NCBI RefSeq assembly: GCF_014236795.1
Contig: NZ_CP049017.1
Span: 3,512,001 to 3,576,000 of the forward strand
Source: Xanthomonas theicola
GTDB lineage: Bacteria > Pseudomonadota > Gammaproteobacteria > Xanthomonadales > Xanthomonadaceae
Length of the DNA stretch: 64,000 bases
Reading direction: 5' to 3'
The first letter of the stretch is position 1. Every line of letters starts with the position of its first letter. Shown piece after piece: positions 8,835 through 20,500 of the stretch. The notes under the pieces were generated by a model. It saw only the letters and a list, made by a program, of their open reading frames with translations, was not told where the DNA came from and made no database searches. The translations under genes and the position numbers were made by a program.

Positions 8835-9210
8835 CCCGCAGCCGCTGCCTGCAGGCTGCGCTGCAGCCATGGCACGCAACGGTGCCATGGGCGGTCGTGT
8901 TCCCCGAGCAGCAGCGCCACCGCACCGTCCAGCGGTTCGCACAGTTCGGCCATCGCCGCCAGGAACGCGGCGTTCGAGGTCTCCGGCGCGGTCCGCAGCC
9001 GCTGCGCCCACCGGTCGAAGCGGCGCTGCTGCAGCTGCAGCGCGGTGATCGCGCCGTTCTGGTACTCCACCACAACGGCCGGTTCGGTGCGGTGTAGTTG
9101 GCGTGCTCCAAAGCCACGCCGTAGCCGGTGAACCTGCGCTGCGGGCCGGCATAGGCATCGAGGCGGAACAAGCTGTCGTCGGCGTCGAACAGGATCCAGC
9201 AGCAGCGCAT
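8835..9210 (-). pseudogene. yjjG: Broken 5'-nucleotidase YjjG (HAD family)
   Basis: From the ATG at 9210 the frame reads [20 protein letters not shown] and on to NRPLW. It then shifts at about 9070-9075 into [17 protein letters not shown] and [17 protein letters not shown], and decays after about 8905. This matches the first half of E. coli YjjG, a HAD-family house-cleaning nucleotidase (WIFFDADETLF, DYQNGAITSLQLQ, AMAEICTPLPGAV). The second HAD aspartate is Ser here (DADDSLF rather than DADETLF). The C-terminal half with motifs II and III is unrecognisable or gone. The rest of 8612-9352 contains nothing else I can identify. Confidence 0.75.
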
Positions 9211-9352
9211 GCGGCGCACCCGATGGGGAGCGACCACGCATGGCGATCGGATCTCGCCACGGCCGGCTCGCCGCGCATCACCGCGCATCGCCGCCGCCGA
9301 CGCACGGCCGGCGTCGCGGCGCCGCACGCAGCAGGCGCGCAGACCGTTCCCT

Positions 9353-11011
9353 CTACCGGGTGATGTCCACGTTGCGGGTTTCGCGCAGGAACAGCGTGCC
9401 CAGTACCAGGGTCATCAGCGCGATGCCGATCGGATACCACAGGCCGTAGTAGATGTTGCCGGTACCGGCCACCAGGGCGAAGGAGATCGCCGGCAGGAAG
9501 CCGCCGAACCAGCCGTTGCCGATGTGGTACGGCAGCGACATCGAGGTGTAGCGGATGCGGGTCGGGAACAGCTCGACCAGGAAGGCGGCGATCGGGCCGT
9601 AGACCATGGTCACGTACAGCACCAGCACCCACAGCAGCAGGATCGTCATCGGGATGTTGATGCGGGCCGTATCCGCCTTCTCCGGATAGCCGGCCGCGGT
9701 CAGCGCACGCTTGAGCTCCTTGCCGAAGGCGTCGGCCTTGGGCTTGGCGGTCTCCTTGGTCAGTCCGGCGGCCTCGTAGGAGGCAACCTGGCTGGCGCCG
9801 ATGCGGACCTGCGCCCGCGAACCCGGCGCGGCCGGCTGCACTTCGTACGGCACGCCGGCCTTGGTCAGCGCGGCGGTGGCCACGTCGCAGGAACTGGTGA
9901 ACTTGCGCACACCCACCGGATCGAACTGGAAGCTGCACGTGGCCGGATCGGCGAGCACCTGCGCCGGCGACGTGATGCGCGCTTCCTCCACCGCCGGGTT
10001 GGCGAAGTGGGTGATGCCCTTGAACAGCGGCATGTAGGTCGCCGCCGCCAGCAGGCAGCCGAGCATGATGATCTTCTTGCGGCCGATCTTGTCCGACAGC
10101 CAGCCGAAGAACAGGAAGAACGGGGTCGCCAGCGCCAGCGCCGCGGCGATCAACAGGTAGGACACGGTCGAGTCGACCTTCAGCGTGCTCTGCAGGAAGA
10201 ACAGCGCGTAGAACTGGCCGCCGTACCAGACCACGGCCTGGCCGGCGGTGGCGCCGAGCAGCACGATCAGCATCAGCTTGAAGTTGCCGTCCTTGAGGCT
10301 GTCGCGGAACGGCTGCTTGGAGCCCTTGCCCTCGGCCTTCATCTGCTGGAACAGCGGCGATTCGCTCAGCTGCAGGCGGATCCACACCGACACGCCGAGC
10401 AGGACGATCGAGCCCAGGAACGGGATGCGCCAGCCCCAGGCCTCGAAGGCCTCGGTGCCCAGGGTCAGGCGGCAGACCAGGATCACCAGCAACGACAGGA
10501 ACAGGCCCAGCGTGGCCGTGGTCTGGATGAAGCTGGTGTACAGGCCACGCTTGCCCGGCGGTGCGTGCTCGGCGACATAGGTCGCCGCGCCACCGTATTC
10601 GCCGCCCATCGCCAGGCCCTGGGCCAGGCGCAGCACGATCAGGATCACCGGCGCGGCCACGCCGATACTGGCGTAGTTGGGCAGCACACCGACCAGGAAG
10701 GTGGAGATGCCCATGATCAGGATCGTGACCAGGAAGGTGTACTTGCGGCCGATGCGGTCGCCCAGGCTGCCGAAGAACGCGGCGCCGAACGGACGCACGA
10801 AGAAGCCAGCGGCGAACGCCAGCAACGCGAAGATCATGCCGGTGGTCTCGTTGACCCCGCTGAAGAACTGCTTGGCGATGAGCGCGGCGAGCGAGCCGTA
10901 CAGGTAGAAGTCGTACCACTCGAAGACCGTGCCCAGGCTGGAGGCGAAGATTACCTTCTTGTGGCCCTTGGTCAGGATCTGTCCCGACGGGTTGATGGCG
11001 GTGCTGGACAT
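9353..11011 (-). CDS. MHS-family MFS transporter (metabolite:H+ symporter)
   Basis: A 552-residue inner-membrane transporter starting at the ATG at 11011 (MSSTAINPSG). The metabolite:H+ symporter signatures are clear: FEWYDFYLYG in helix 1, the loop 2-3 motif GDRIGRK, LAQGLAMGGEYGG and a second SDKIGRK. A soluble insert of about 130 residues between helices 8 and 9, with two Cys, is unusual for the family; the helices resume at INIPMTILLLWVLVLY. It lies 125 bp downstream of the porin gene on the same strand and close to acs, so uptake of acetate or another short carboxylate is likely but unproven. Confidence 0.85.
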   Translation of the reverse strand: MSSTAINPSGQILTKGHKKVIFASSLGTVFEWYDFYLYGSLAALIAKQFFSGVNETTGMIFALLAFAAGFFVRPFGAAFFGSLGDRIGRKYTFLVTILIMGISTFLVGVLPNYASIGVAAPVILIVLRLAQGLAMGGEYGGAATYVAEHAPPGKRGLYTSFIQTTATLGLFLSLLVILVCRLTLGTEAFEAWGWRIPFLGSIVLLGVSVWIRLQLSESPLFQQMKAEGKGSKQPFRDSLKDGNFKLMLIVLLGATAGQAVVWYGGQFYALFFLQSTLKVDSTVSYLLIAAALALATPFFLFFGWLSDKIGRKKIIMLGCLLAAATYMPLFKGITHFANPAVEEARITSPAQVLADPATCSFQFDPVGVRKFTSSCDVATAALTKAGVPYEVQPAAPGSRAQVRIGASQVASYEAAGLTKETAKPKADAFGKELKRALTAAGYPEKADTARINIPMTILLLWVLVLYVTMVYGPIAAFLVELFPTRIRYTSMSLPYHIGNGWFGGFLPAISFALVAGTGNIYYGLWYPIGIALMTLVLGTLFLRETRNVDITR

Positions 11012-11136
11012 AGGAAGCTTCCCCTCCGAAGCGGGTGGTGTGGCGGTGCGGTGGTGGGGCGAGGCGGCCCGTCGCGCGTGCGTGGCGAGTCCGTGGCGGC
11101 GCGGCAGCCCCTCCCAGACGCCGCGCCGCCGCGGAC

Positions 11137-12543
11137 TCAGAAGCTGTACTTGGCGGTGAACTGCAGGCGGGCAATATCGCCCTTGGCGCCGCTTTCGATC
11201 TCGCGCTTGCCCACCATCAGCTCGGCGCCGACGTCGACCTTGGGCATCGGCGTGTAGAAGACGTTGCCGCGGAGGCTCTGCACGTTCTTGGTCACGCCCA
11301 GCCCGGTCAGCGCGGCGTCGTTGGCGTAGTCGCTGCGCGCGTAGATCAGGTTGGTGCGCAGCTTGGGCGAGAACGCATGGCGCCAGCCGATGTAGCCGGC
11401 GACCACGCCGACCGTGTACAGGTCGCGGTCGGCCGCGTCGTAGACCGCGTCCTGGGCGATGCCCAGGCCGACGTAGCGGCCGATGCCCTCGCCGCCGCTG
11501 AGCTGGTAGAACAGGCTGTCGCTGTCGCTGGCCACCCACTTGCCGCCCAGGGTCAGGCCGCCGGCGGCCTTGCTGGCGTCGGCGCCGGTGGCGCGGTTGT
11601 CCACCTTCAGCTGGCCGAGCAGGCCGGCGATGCCGAAGCTGCCCCAGTCGCCCTTCCAGCCGTAGCGCACGGTCAGGTCCGGCAGCGCGCCGCGATCGGA
11701 ACTGGCGCTGGTGATCACGCCGGTCGCACTGCGGTTGTACAGGGTGGTTTCCGGGTTCTCCAGGGTGATGCTGAAGCCGCCGTGGGTGTAGCGCAGCTGC
11801 GCCTGGCGCACGAAGATCACGCCGTCGGTGGGGCCGATGAAATCGGCCGCTTCCGGCAGCGCCGCCGGGTCCATGAAGTTGGACCAGGTCTGGCCGGCCA
11901 GCCAGTGGTTCCAGTACATGTAGGCGTGGCGCAGGGTGGCGCCGTAGGTGTTGGTGGCGGTCTGGTTGCCCAGCGCGTTGCCGAAGAAGTCCAGTTCCAC
12001 AAGCGCGCCGGCCTTGTCGCCGGTATCGGTGACGCTGTCCACGCCGACGTTGATGCGCGAGAACTTGGCGTGCGCGTTGTAGTCGGTGCCGGACCTGCCG
12101 CCGCCGACCGGGGTCTGCCCCGGCAGGTACAGCGCGCGGCCGGTGGCGTCGTCGGCGAGTTGGCCGTCGCCGGTGCGGGTGGCCAGGAAATCGGCCTTGA
12201 TGAAGCCGCCGACCTTGAACGTGGTGCCGGGTGCGGCGCCGGGGGTGATGGTAGTCGCCTGGATCGGCGCCTTGCCGGCCGGCAGCGCCGGTTGCGCCGC
12301 CTGGCTGGACTTCATTGCAGCCACCTCGGTCCGGGCCTGCGCGATCTGGCCCTGCTGCTGTTGCTGCGAGGACAACAGCAACTGCACCTGCCGCTCCAGC
12401 TCGGCCACGCGGGCCTCCAGCGCCTGCTCGCGCGCCGACGGGGGCTTGCCGCTCTGCGCGAAGGCCGCGCCGGGCGCGACCAGCGCCATGCACAGCGCGG
12501 CGGCCAACGGGCGCCGTGCCAACGATGCGATGCGGTTGCGCAT
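11137..12543 (-). CDS. DcaP-like outer-membrane porin
   Basis: A 468-residue outer-membrane protein. The signal peptide ends AAFAQ (about residue 30). A coiled coil with a Gln run (about 38-75) and an Ala/Pro linker follow. From about residue 108 (FKVGGFIKADF) there is a beta-barrel ending in the aromatic terminus AKYSF. This layout fits DcaP-type trimeric porins of Acinetobacter, which carry dicarboxylates and other anions. It is transcribed divergently from acs, with a 216-bp gap, and upstream of the MHS transporter. The three look like an import-and-activation set for a carboxylic acid. Confidence 0.8.
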   Translation of the reverse strand: MRNRIASLARRPLAAALCMALVAPGAAFAQSGKPPSAREQALEARVAELERQVQLLLSSQQQQQGQIAQARTEVAAMKSSQAAQPALPAGKAPIQATTITPGAAPGTTFKVGGFIKADFLATRTGDGQLADDATGRALYLPGQTPVGGGRSGTDYNAHAKFSRINVGVDSVTDTGDKAGALVELDFFGNALGNQTATNTYGATLRHAYMYWNHWLAGQTWSNFMDPAALPEAADFIGPTDGVIFVRQAQLRYTHGGFSITLENPETTLYNRSATGVITSASSDRGALPDLTVRYGWKGDWGSFGIAGLLGQLKVDNRATGADASKAAGGLTLGGKWVASDSDSLFYQLSGGEGIGRYVGLGIAQDAVYDAADRDLYTVGVVAGYIGWRHAFSPKLRTNLIYARSDYANDAALTGLGVTKNVQSLRGNVFYTPMPKVDVGAELMVGKREIESGAKGDIARLQFTAKYSF

Positions 12544-12759
12544 TACTCCCTCCCGAATAATGGATATCCGCCGCGCGCAGGCACGGCTGGATGCAGGGTG
12601 CGCGCCGCGGCAGGCCGCGCCTATTGGCCATTAGTCGAACGGGCCCGGCGTTTACGACCATCGTCTAAAGCCCGTCGCGTGCGCGCTTAACGGTGGATGC
12701 GGCAAACTGCGCCATGACGCGCCGCCGCATGCGGCGCACCGTTCATTGCAGAGGGCACC

Positions 12760-14703
<1,944 letters not shown>

Positions 14704-14705
14704 AG

Positions 14706-14827
14706 CCGGGATTTCGGGGGTTGGGATTGGGGATTCGCCGAAGCGGTCCCCGCCCCACTTCCACATCGCTGACGAGGCCGACTCCCGCTGTCGCCGTTGC
14801 CAATCCCCAATCCCCACTCCCGGCTCC
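14706..14827. repeat. Xanthomonad GATTGGGGATT-type inverted repeat
   Basis: The spacer between acs and the response-regulator gene has GGGTTGGGATTGGGGATTCG on one side and the inverted string CAATCCCCAATCCCCACTCC on the other, so it can fold into a long imperfect hairpin. The same string type recurs after mntP at about 16603-16618. It may attenuate transcription between acs and the regulator. Confidence 0.5.
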
Positions 14828-14831
14828 GCAA

Positions 14832-15497
14832 ATGCCCACCCTGCTGATCGCCGACGACCATCCCCTGTTCCGCGAGGCGCTGCGCGGCGCGGTGCAGCGG
14901 GTGATGCCGGGGGTGCAGCTGTACGAGGCCGACAGCGTGGAAGCGCTGTATGCCCTGGTCGACCGCCACGCCGACGCCGATCTGCTGCTGATGGATCTCA
15001 ACATGCCCGGCGCGCAGGGCTTCAGCGCGCTGGTGCACATGCGCGCGCTGCATCCGCAGTTGCCGGTGGTGGTGGTGTCCGCGCGCGAGGAGCCGACGGT
15101 GATGCGGCGCGCGTTGGATCACGGCGCGTTCGGCTTCATTCCCAAGTCGGCCGATTCGGACACCATCGGCCTGGCCCTGGGCACGGTGCTGGACGGAGAG
15201 CGCTGGGCGCCGCCGGAAGCGCACAACGTGCCGCCCACCGACCGCGCCGAACGCGAGGTCGGCCAGCGCCTGCGCGAACTGACCCCGCAGCAGTTCCGCG
15301 TGCTGCAGATGCTCGGCGCCGGCCGCCTCAACAAGCAGATCGCCTACGACCTGGGCGTGTCCGAGGCCACGATCAAGGCGCACGTCACCGCGATCCTGCG
15401 CAAGCTCGGCGTCACCAACCGCACCCAGGCGGTGCTGATGGCCGGCAAGCTGGCGATCGACCGCGACGGCATCGTACTGCCGCTGGAAGAGGAGTGA
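14832..15497 (+). CDS. crbR: LuxR-type response regulator, CrbR/ErdR-like
   Basis: A 221-residue two-component response regulator. The receiver domain (1-120) has the acidic pocket DD (8-9), phospho-Asp55 in LLLMDLNMPG and the switch Lys in FIPKSA. A LuxR/FixJ helix-turn-helix covers about 155-215 (LNKQIAYDLGVSEATIKAHV). Position directly after acs, and an SSS-type hybrid kinase 2 kb further on, match the CrbS/CrbR (MxtR/ErdR) pair that activates acs and acetate use. The symbol is assigned on that synteny plus domain architecture, not on a database hit. The ATG at 14832 has only a weak ribosome site. Confidence 0.75.
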   Translation: MPTLLIADDHPLFREALRGAVQRVMPGVQLYEADSVEALYALVDRHADADLLLMDLNMPGAQGFSALVHMRALHPQLPVVVVSAREEPTVMRRALDHGAFGFIPKSADSDTIGLALGTVLDGERWAPPEAHNVPPTDRAEREVGQRLRELTPQQFRVLQMLGAGRLNKQIAYDLGVSEATIKAHVTAILRKLGVTNRTQAVLMAGKLAIDRDGIVLPLEEE

Positions 15498-15850
15498 ACC
15501 CACGCCACGCCTGGAAGCGCAAGCGCATCGCTTTGCCGGATGCGTGCGCTGTGTTTCGTTCGCTGGAATGCGGCTGCGGCTCGATCGTCTCGCAAGGACA
15601 TGCGGTCGTGCGCAAGGCTGGCGCAGCGTCACTGTAGGACCGGTTCCAACCCCGACCGCTTTCCGCGCAACCCGAGCCATCGCCCGCACACCCAGCGATC
15701 GCCGGTCCATCTCGCAGCCATCCGTTCCTTCGCACCGATGCCGCGACCGCTGCGCCACGCAGCGCATATAGAGGCTGCTAAGAAAAAAAGCAGCAGGTTC
15801 GAGCGCGTTCGAGGCGTATTCGCCGGCATTCGCTGCTGTTACACTGCGCG
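15498..15850. other. Intergenic region upstream of the mntP riboswitch
   Basis: This 350-bp stretch has no convincing gene. It has a degraded copy of the GTAGGAGCGGCTTC-type xanthomonad repeat near 15632 (TGTAGGACCGGTTCCAACCC) and an A-rich patch AAGAAAAAAAGCAGC at 15780. The mntP promoter should lie within the last 100 bases. Confidence 0.5.
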
Positions 15851-16010
15851 CCCCTTGGGGAGTAGCCTGCTGTCCGGCGTACCCGGACAGCGCCCGCATC
15901 AACACACTCGGCCGCAGCGCCGTGGTGCGGGCAGCCATCTCGGTTGGCGAGACCAGCGGCGAGCTTGCGTGGCGAAAGCCGGGCGCGCGCGCTCGTCGTC
16001 GTCTCCTGCC
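15851..16010 (+). ncRNA. yybP-ykoY (Mn2+) riboswitch upstream of mntP
   Basis: The leader of mntP carries the conserved elements of the yybP-ykoY class: TTGGGGAGTAGCC at about 15855-15867, CATCAACACACTCG at 15897-15910 and GGCGAGACCAGCGG at 15946-15959. Complementary arms between them can form the helical stack (for example GTCCGG...CCGGAC at 15882-15890). This class senses Mn2+ and turns on Mn2+ exporters. Its place immediately before mntP is the classical arrangement. Confidence 0.88.
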
Positions 16011-16027
16011 CCGGCGCGGTCCCCCAC

Positions 16028-16594
16028 ATGTCGTTTCTTTCGATTCTGTTGCTCGGCATCGCCATGTCCACCGATGCCTTCGCCGCCGCGGTCGGCAAGG
16101 GCGCGGCGATGCGCAAGCCGCTGTGGCGCGACGCGCTGCGCGCCGGCCTGATCTTCGGCTGCATCGAGGCGCTGACGCCTGCACTGGGCTGGCTGCTGGG
16201 TCAGGCCGCCTCCCGGTACGTGGTGTCGTTCGACCACTGGATCGCGTTCGGCCTGCTGTCCGCGCTGGGCGTGCACATGATCGCCGCCGGGCTCAAGCCG
16301 GAGCAGGTCGAGCAGGCCGCCGAGACGTCCAAGCGTCAAGGCTTCTGGAACCTGGCCGCGACCGGCCTGGCCACCAGCATCGACGCGATGGCGGTCGGCG
16401 TCGGCCTGGCCTTCCTGGACGTGAACATCGTCGAGGTCGCGGTAGTCATCGGCCTGTGCACGCTGACCATGGTGACCCTGGGCATCATGCTCGGCCGCGT
16501 ACTCGGCACGCTGGCCGGCAAGCGCGCGGAAATCGGCGGCGGCGTACTGCTGATCGCGATCGGCTGCACCATCCTGTACGAGCATCTGCACTGA
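16028..16594 (+). CDS. mntP: Manganese efflux pump MntP
   Basis: A 188-residue inner-membrane Mn2+ exporter with six predicted helices in two related halves. Each half holds the acidic transport motif: [13 protein letters not shown] near the N-terminus and [12 protein letters not shown] in the second half. The length matches MntP/YebN. Regulation by the Mn2+ riboswitch in its 5' leader is directly supported by the sequence. The product protects the cell from manganese overload. Confidence 0.93.
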   Translation: MSFLSILLLGIAMSTDAFAAAVGKGAAMRKPLWRDALRAGLIFGCIEALTPALGWLLGQAASRYVVSFDHWIAFGLLSALGVHMIAAGLKPEQVEQAAETSKRQGFWNLAATGLATSIDAMAVGVGLAFLDVNIVEVAVVIGLCTLTMVTLGIMLGRVLGTLAGKRAEIGGGVLLIAIGCTILYEHLH

Positions 16595-16639
16595 GGCGCG
16601 GATTCGGGATTGGGGATGGCGGGGCGCTTCGCCGCGCTA

Positions 16640-16838
16640 TCCCGGATCGCGCGTGTTCGTTCGGCTTCGGCGCTGCGTCGGGGACGGTCTGGCGGTGAAT
16701 TCCAGGTAGGTGGACAGGATGTACTTGTCGCCGCTGCGTGGCGGCAACGCGGCATGCAGGGACATTTCGTCGTGGCGACGCAAGCGATCGCAGACGCGCG
16801 CCAGCGCGAAGAACGGGGCGCTCTGCTTGCGCTTGTCG
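16640..16838 (-). pseudogene. Possible C-terminal relic of a 2OG-Fe(II) dioxygenase
   Basis: The minus strand reads ALARVCDRLRRHDEMSLHAA, then LPPRSGDKYILSTYLEF, ending near 16640. The spacing HAALPPRSGDKYILSTYL resembles the last strands of prolyl-4-hydroxylase-like Fe(II)/2-oxoglutarate oxygenases (His, then G-x-K). No upstream part exists: at about 16838 the sequence switches to a copy of the AAA+ gene. The assignment is tentative. Confidence 0.3.
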
Positions 16839-17330
16839 ATGAGCGCGCACTGGCTCGGCGACGGGCCCGGTCGCCTGGACGCACGGCGCCAGCTCGGCAT
16901 GCAGCGCGACACCGTGCTGGCGCTGCGGCGCGCGCTGCCGTCGCTGCTGGTCTATGCGCTGCTGGTGATCGGCGGCGCGCAGCTGCTGGCCCGGTATGTC
17001 AGCCACGACGAGCGCGCGCTGCGGCCGGTTGCGCGCGATGGCCGCTGGCGCTGCTGCAGTTCGCCAGCGGCAGCCGCCACGACGCCGGCTCGGCGTACCG
17101 CGTCACCCGCACGCCGTGGCCGCGGCGCGAACTGCAGGGCCACTGGCAACTCGCCGCCGCGCACGGCAACCTGTCCGGCACGCACATGCTGGCGCTGCAC
17201 GACGGCGCCGAACCGGAACCGCGGGTGCAAGCGCTGCTGCTGCCCGACGCGTCCCGCGCCGCCGCGCCGATCCCGGTCGCCGCCGCGCAGGCACAGCGGC
17301 GCGAACTGGCGCTGGCGGCGGCCACTCGGG
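16839..17330 (+). pseudogene. Partial duplicate of the N-terminal region of the tandem AAA+ gene
   Basis: This stretch is a diverged direct repeat of about 21456-21965, inside the AAA+ ATPase gene downstream. Shared strings include GAGCGCGCACTGGCTCGGCG and CTGCCGTCGCTGCTGGTCTA; it encodes the same MSAHWLGD and ALPSLLVYALL segment. Frames are broken (near 17010-17060) and no ATPase domain is present, so it is a relic. The two copies flank the hybrid kinase gene on the opposite strand. The remaining 17331-17512 shows nothing else. Confidence 0.75.
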
Positions 17331-17512
17331 GAGCGACGGGATCGCGGTGCCGTGCGGTGCGGTCATGCGCTGGCGGTCCGGAGCGGCGAGCGGAAAGGGC
17401 CGCCACCATGGCCGGGCCGAAGCGCGGGTCGCAACGCGCGCCGTGCCGGCAGCCGGCAAAAGGCGCACACACTGCTGATACGCGGCCGGGCCGCCGCGCG
17501 CGCCGACCGCGC

Positions 17513-20500
17513 CTAACCGTTCTTGATCGGATCGTGGTGTGCGCTGAGGAACGCGCGCAGCGAAGCGGGCTTGACCGGCTTGGTCAGCACCCGGTAGCCG
17601 CGTTCGCGCGCCTGCAGCTTCAGTTCGTCGCGGCCGTCGGCGGTGAGCAGCGCGCCGGCGACCGGGCCGACCATCGCCTTGCGCAGCGCGTCCAACGTGT
17701 CCAGTCCGTCCAGGCGGTCGTGCAGGTGGTAGTCCACCAGCATCACGTTGGGTGCGCACGCCGCCAGCGGCAGCGCTGCGTCCACGGTGCTGGCGCAGAT
17801 CACCTGCACCTGCCAGCGGCCGAGCAGCGCGCGCATGCCATCGAGGATCTCCTGGTCGTTGTCCACGCACAGCACGCGCAACCCGGTCAGCGAGTCGCTG
17901 GCGGCGACGCTGCGCTGCTGGCGCTGCTGCTTCTGCGGCACCGGCGCCACCCGCGGCAGGGTGATCGCGAACATGCTGCCGCGGCCGACCGTGCTGCGCG
18001 CATCCAGCTCGTGGCCGAGCAGGCGCGAGATGCGCTGGCAGATCGACAAGCCCAGGCCCAGGCCCTGCTCGCCCCAGTCGAACGGCTGCTGGTAGCGCTG
18101 AAATTCCTCGAAGATCTGCTGCATGTGGCGCTCGGGTATGCCGGGGCCGGTGTCCCACACCTGCAGTTCCAGTTCCTCGCCGCGCCCGCGCATGCCCAGC
18201 ACGATGCGGCCCTGGCGGGTGTAGCGCAGCGCGTTGGCGAGGAAGTTCTGCAGCACGCGGCGCAGCAGGCGGCGGTCGCTGCGCACCCAGATCGGCCGCG
18301 CGTAGGCGTGCAGGCGCAGACCGCGGCCGGCGGCGACCGGGGTGTACTGCGCGGCCAGCTCGCGCAGCAGCACGCTGGCATCGAAGTCCTCGATCGCCGG
18401 GCGCAGGCCGCCGGCATCCAGCCGCGACACGTCGAGCAGGCCGTCGAGCAATTCCTCGGCCGCACGCAGCGAGGCGTCCACGCGCTCGGCCAGGTGCCGC
18501 TGTTCCTCGTTCTGGTGCGCCTCGCGCAGCGCCGAGGCGAACAGCCGCGCCGCGTTGAGCGGCTGCAGCACGTCGTGGCTGATGGCGGCCAGGAAGCGGG
18601 TCTTGGACTGCTGCGCCAGTTCGGCCTCGCGCGAGCGCGCCGCCACGCGCTGCTCCAGCGTCTCGTTGGCCTCCAGCAGCGCCTGCTCGGCGCGCTTGTA
18701 GTCGGTGATGTCGTTGTAGCTGGTCACATAGCCGCCGCCGGGCAGCGGCTGGCCGCGCATCTCGATCACCTTGCCGTCGCTGCGGGTGCGCTCGAACACG
18801 TGCGGCGTGCCGGCGCGCATGTGCGCGATGCGGCGCTCGATCTGCTCCTCGATCAGGCCGCCGCCCAGCTCGCCGCGCTCGGCGTTGTAGCGGATCAGGT
18901 CGGCGACCGGGCGGCCGACGTAGAGCATGCCGTCGGGGTAGCCAAACATCTGCTGGTAGCGCCGGTTCCACGCGGTCAGGCGCATCGCCGGATCGACCAC
19001 GCTGACCCCGGCGCTGATGTTCTCCAGCGTGGTGGACAGGATCTCGCGGTTGAAGCGCAGCTCCTGCCCGGCCTCGTCCAGCACCGCCACCACTTCGCCC
19101 AGGTCCATGCCCGAGCCGCGCAGCAGGCTGGTCAGCACCAGCCGCGCCGAGGCCGCGCCGATCGAGGCGGCGAGCAGGCGTTCGGTGAACTGCACCCAGG
19201 CGCGGTCGGCCACCGCATTGGGCTGCGGCTCGCGGCCGAGCAGCTGCGCCTGTTCGGCGAAGGCGCGGCGCGCGTGGCGCTCGCCGACCATGCGCTCGGC
19301 CAGGGTCTGCAGGTCGATCACCTGCACCTGCCCGAGCCAGTCGCCGGCCACCGCCGGGCGCTGCGAGTACGGTTCCAGGAACGGCGCCGCGCGCATGCGC
19401 TCGTCCAGGCCCGGACGCCAACGCGCCGCCACCAGCATCATCGCGCCGACGTTGACCAGCAGCGACCAGAACGTGCCGTGCGCCAGCGGATCCCAGCCGC
19501 GCATACCGAATAGCTGCTGCGGACGCAGCCAGGAAATGCCGAACGGCCCGTCGTGCAGCCACTGCGGCGCCAACCAGCCGGCCTGGGTCAGCGCCGGCAG
19601 CAGCAAGGTATAGATCCAGGTGCCGAAGCCCAGCAGCATGCCGGTCTCCACGCCCTTGCGGCTGGCGCCGCGCCAGTACAGCCCGCCGATCAGGCCCGGC
19701 GCGAACTGCGCCACCGCGGCGAAGGCCATCAGCCCGTACGAGGCCAGGGTGCTGTCGTTGCTGCTGCTGCGGTAGTAGCCGTAGGCGATCAGCGCCAGCA
19801 GCAGGATCGCCAGGCGCCGGATCCACAGCACCCGCGAGGCGACGTCGGCGCCGGCCGCCTGCTGGTGCCCACGGCGGCGCAGCAGCACCGGCATCACCAG
19901 GTCGTTGCTGACCATCGTCGCCAGCGCGATGCTGGAGACGATGACCATGCCGGTGGCGGCGGAGAACCCGCCGACGTAGGCGACCAGCGCCAGCGCGCTG
20001 CGACCCTCGGCCAGCGGCAGCGCCAGCACGATGCTGTCGCCGGCCACCTCGCCGGAATGGCCGAACAGGGCGACGCCGGCCGCGGCGACCGGCACCACCA
20101 TCGCCGAGATCACCACCAGATACAGCCCGAACAGCCAGCGCGCCTTGCGGATGTCGCCGATGTCGCTGCACTCCACCACCGCCACATGGAACTGCCGCGG
20201 CAGGCAGACGATGGCCAGGAAGCTGAGCAGCGTCTGCGAGATGAAGCCGACCGGCGGCGTGTTCTGGAACAGCGTGCGCGCCGACTGCAGCACTTGCCCG
20301 TCGCGCCCACTCAGCCACACGTAGGCGAACACGCCCACCGCGACCATCGCCAGCAGCTTGACCACCGATTCCAGCGCGATCGCCAGCATCATGCCGTGGT
20401 GGTGTTCGGTGGCATCGACCTGGCGGGTGCCGAACAGGGTCGCGAACAAGGCCATCAGCAGCGCCACGTACAGCGCCGGATCGGCGTAGAACGGCGCGCC

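Noticed and set aside
9353..12661. Single 1102-codon minus frame covering porin and transporter
   Set aside because: The transporter frame simply stays open through the spacer and over the porin gene. The conserved transporter N-terminus begins at 11011.
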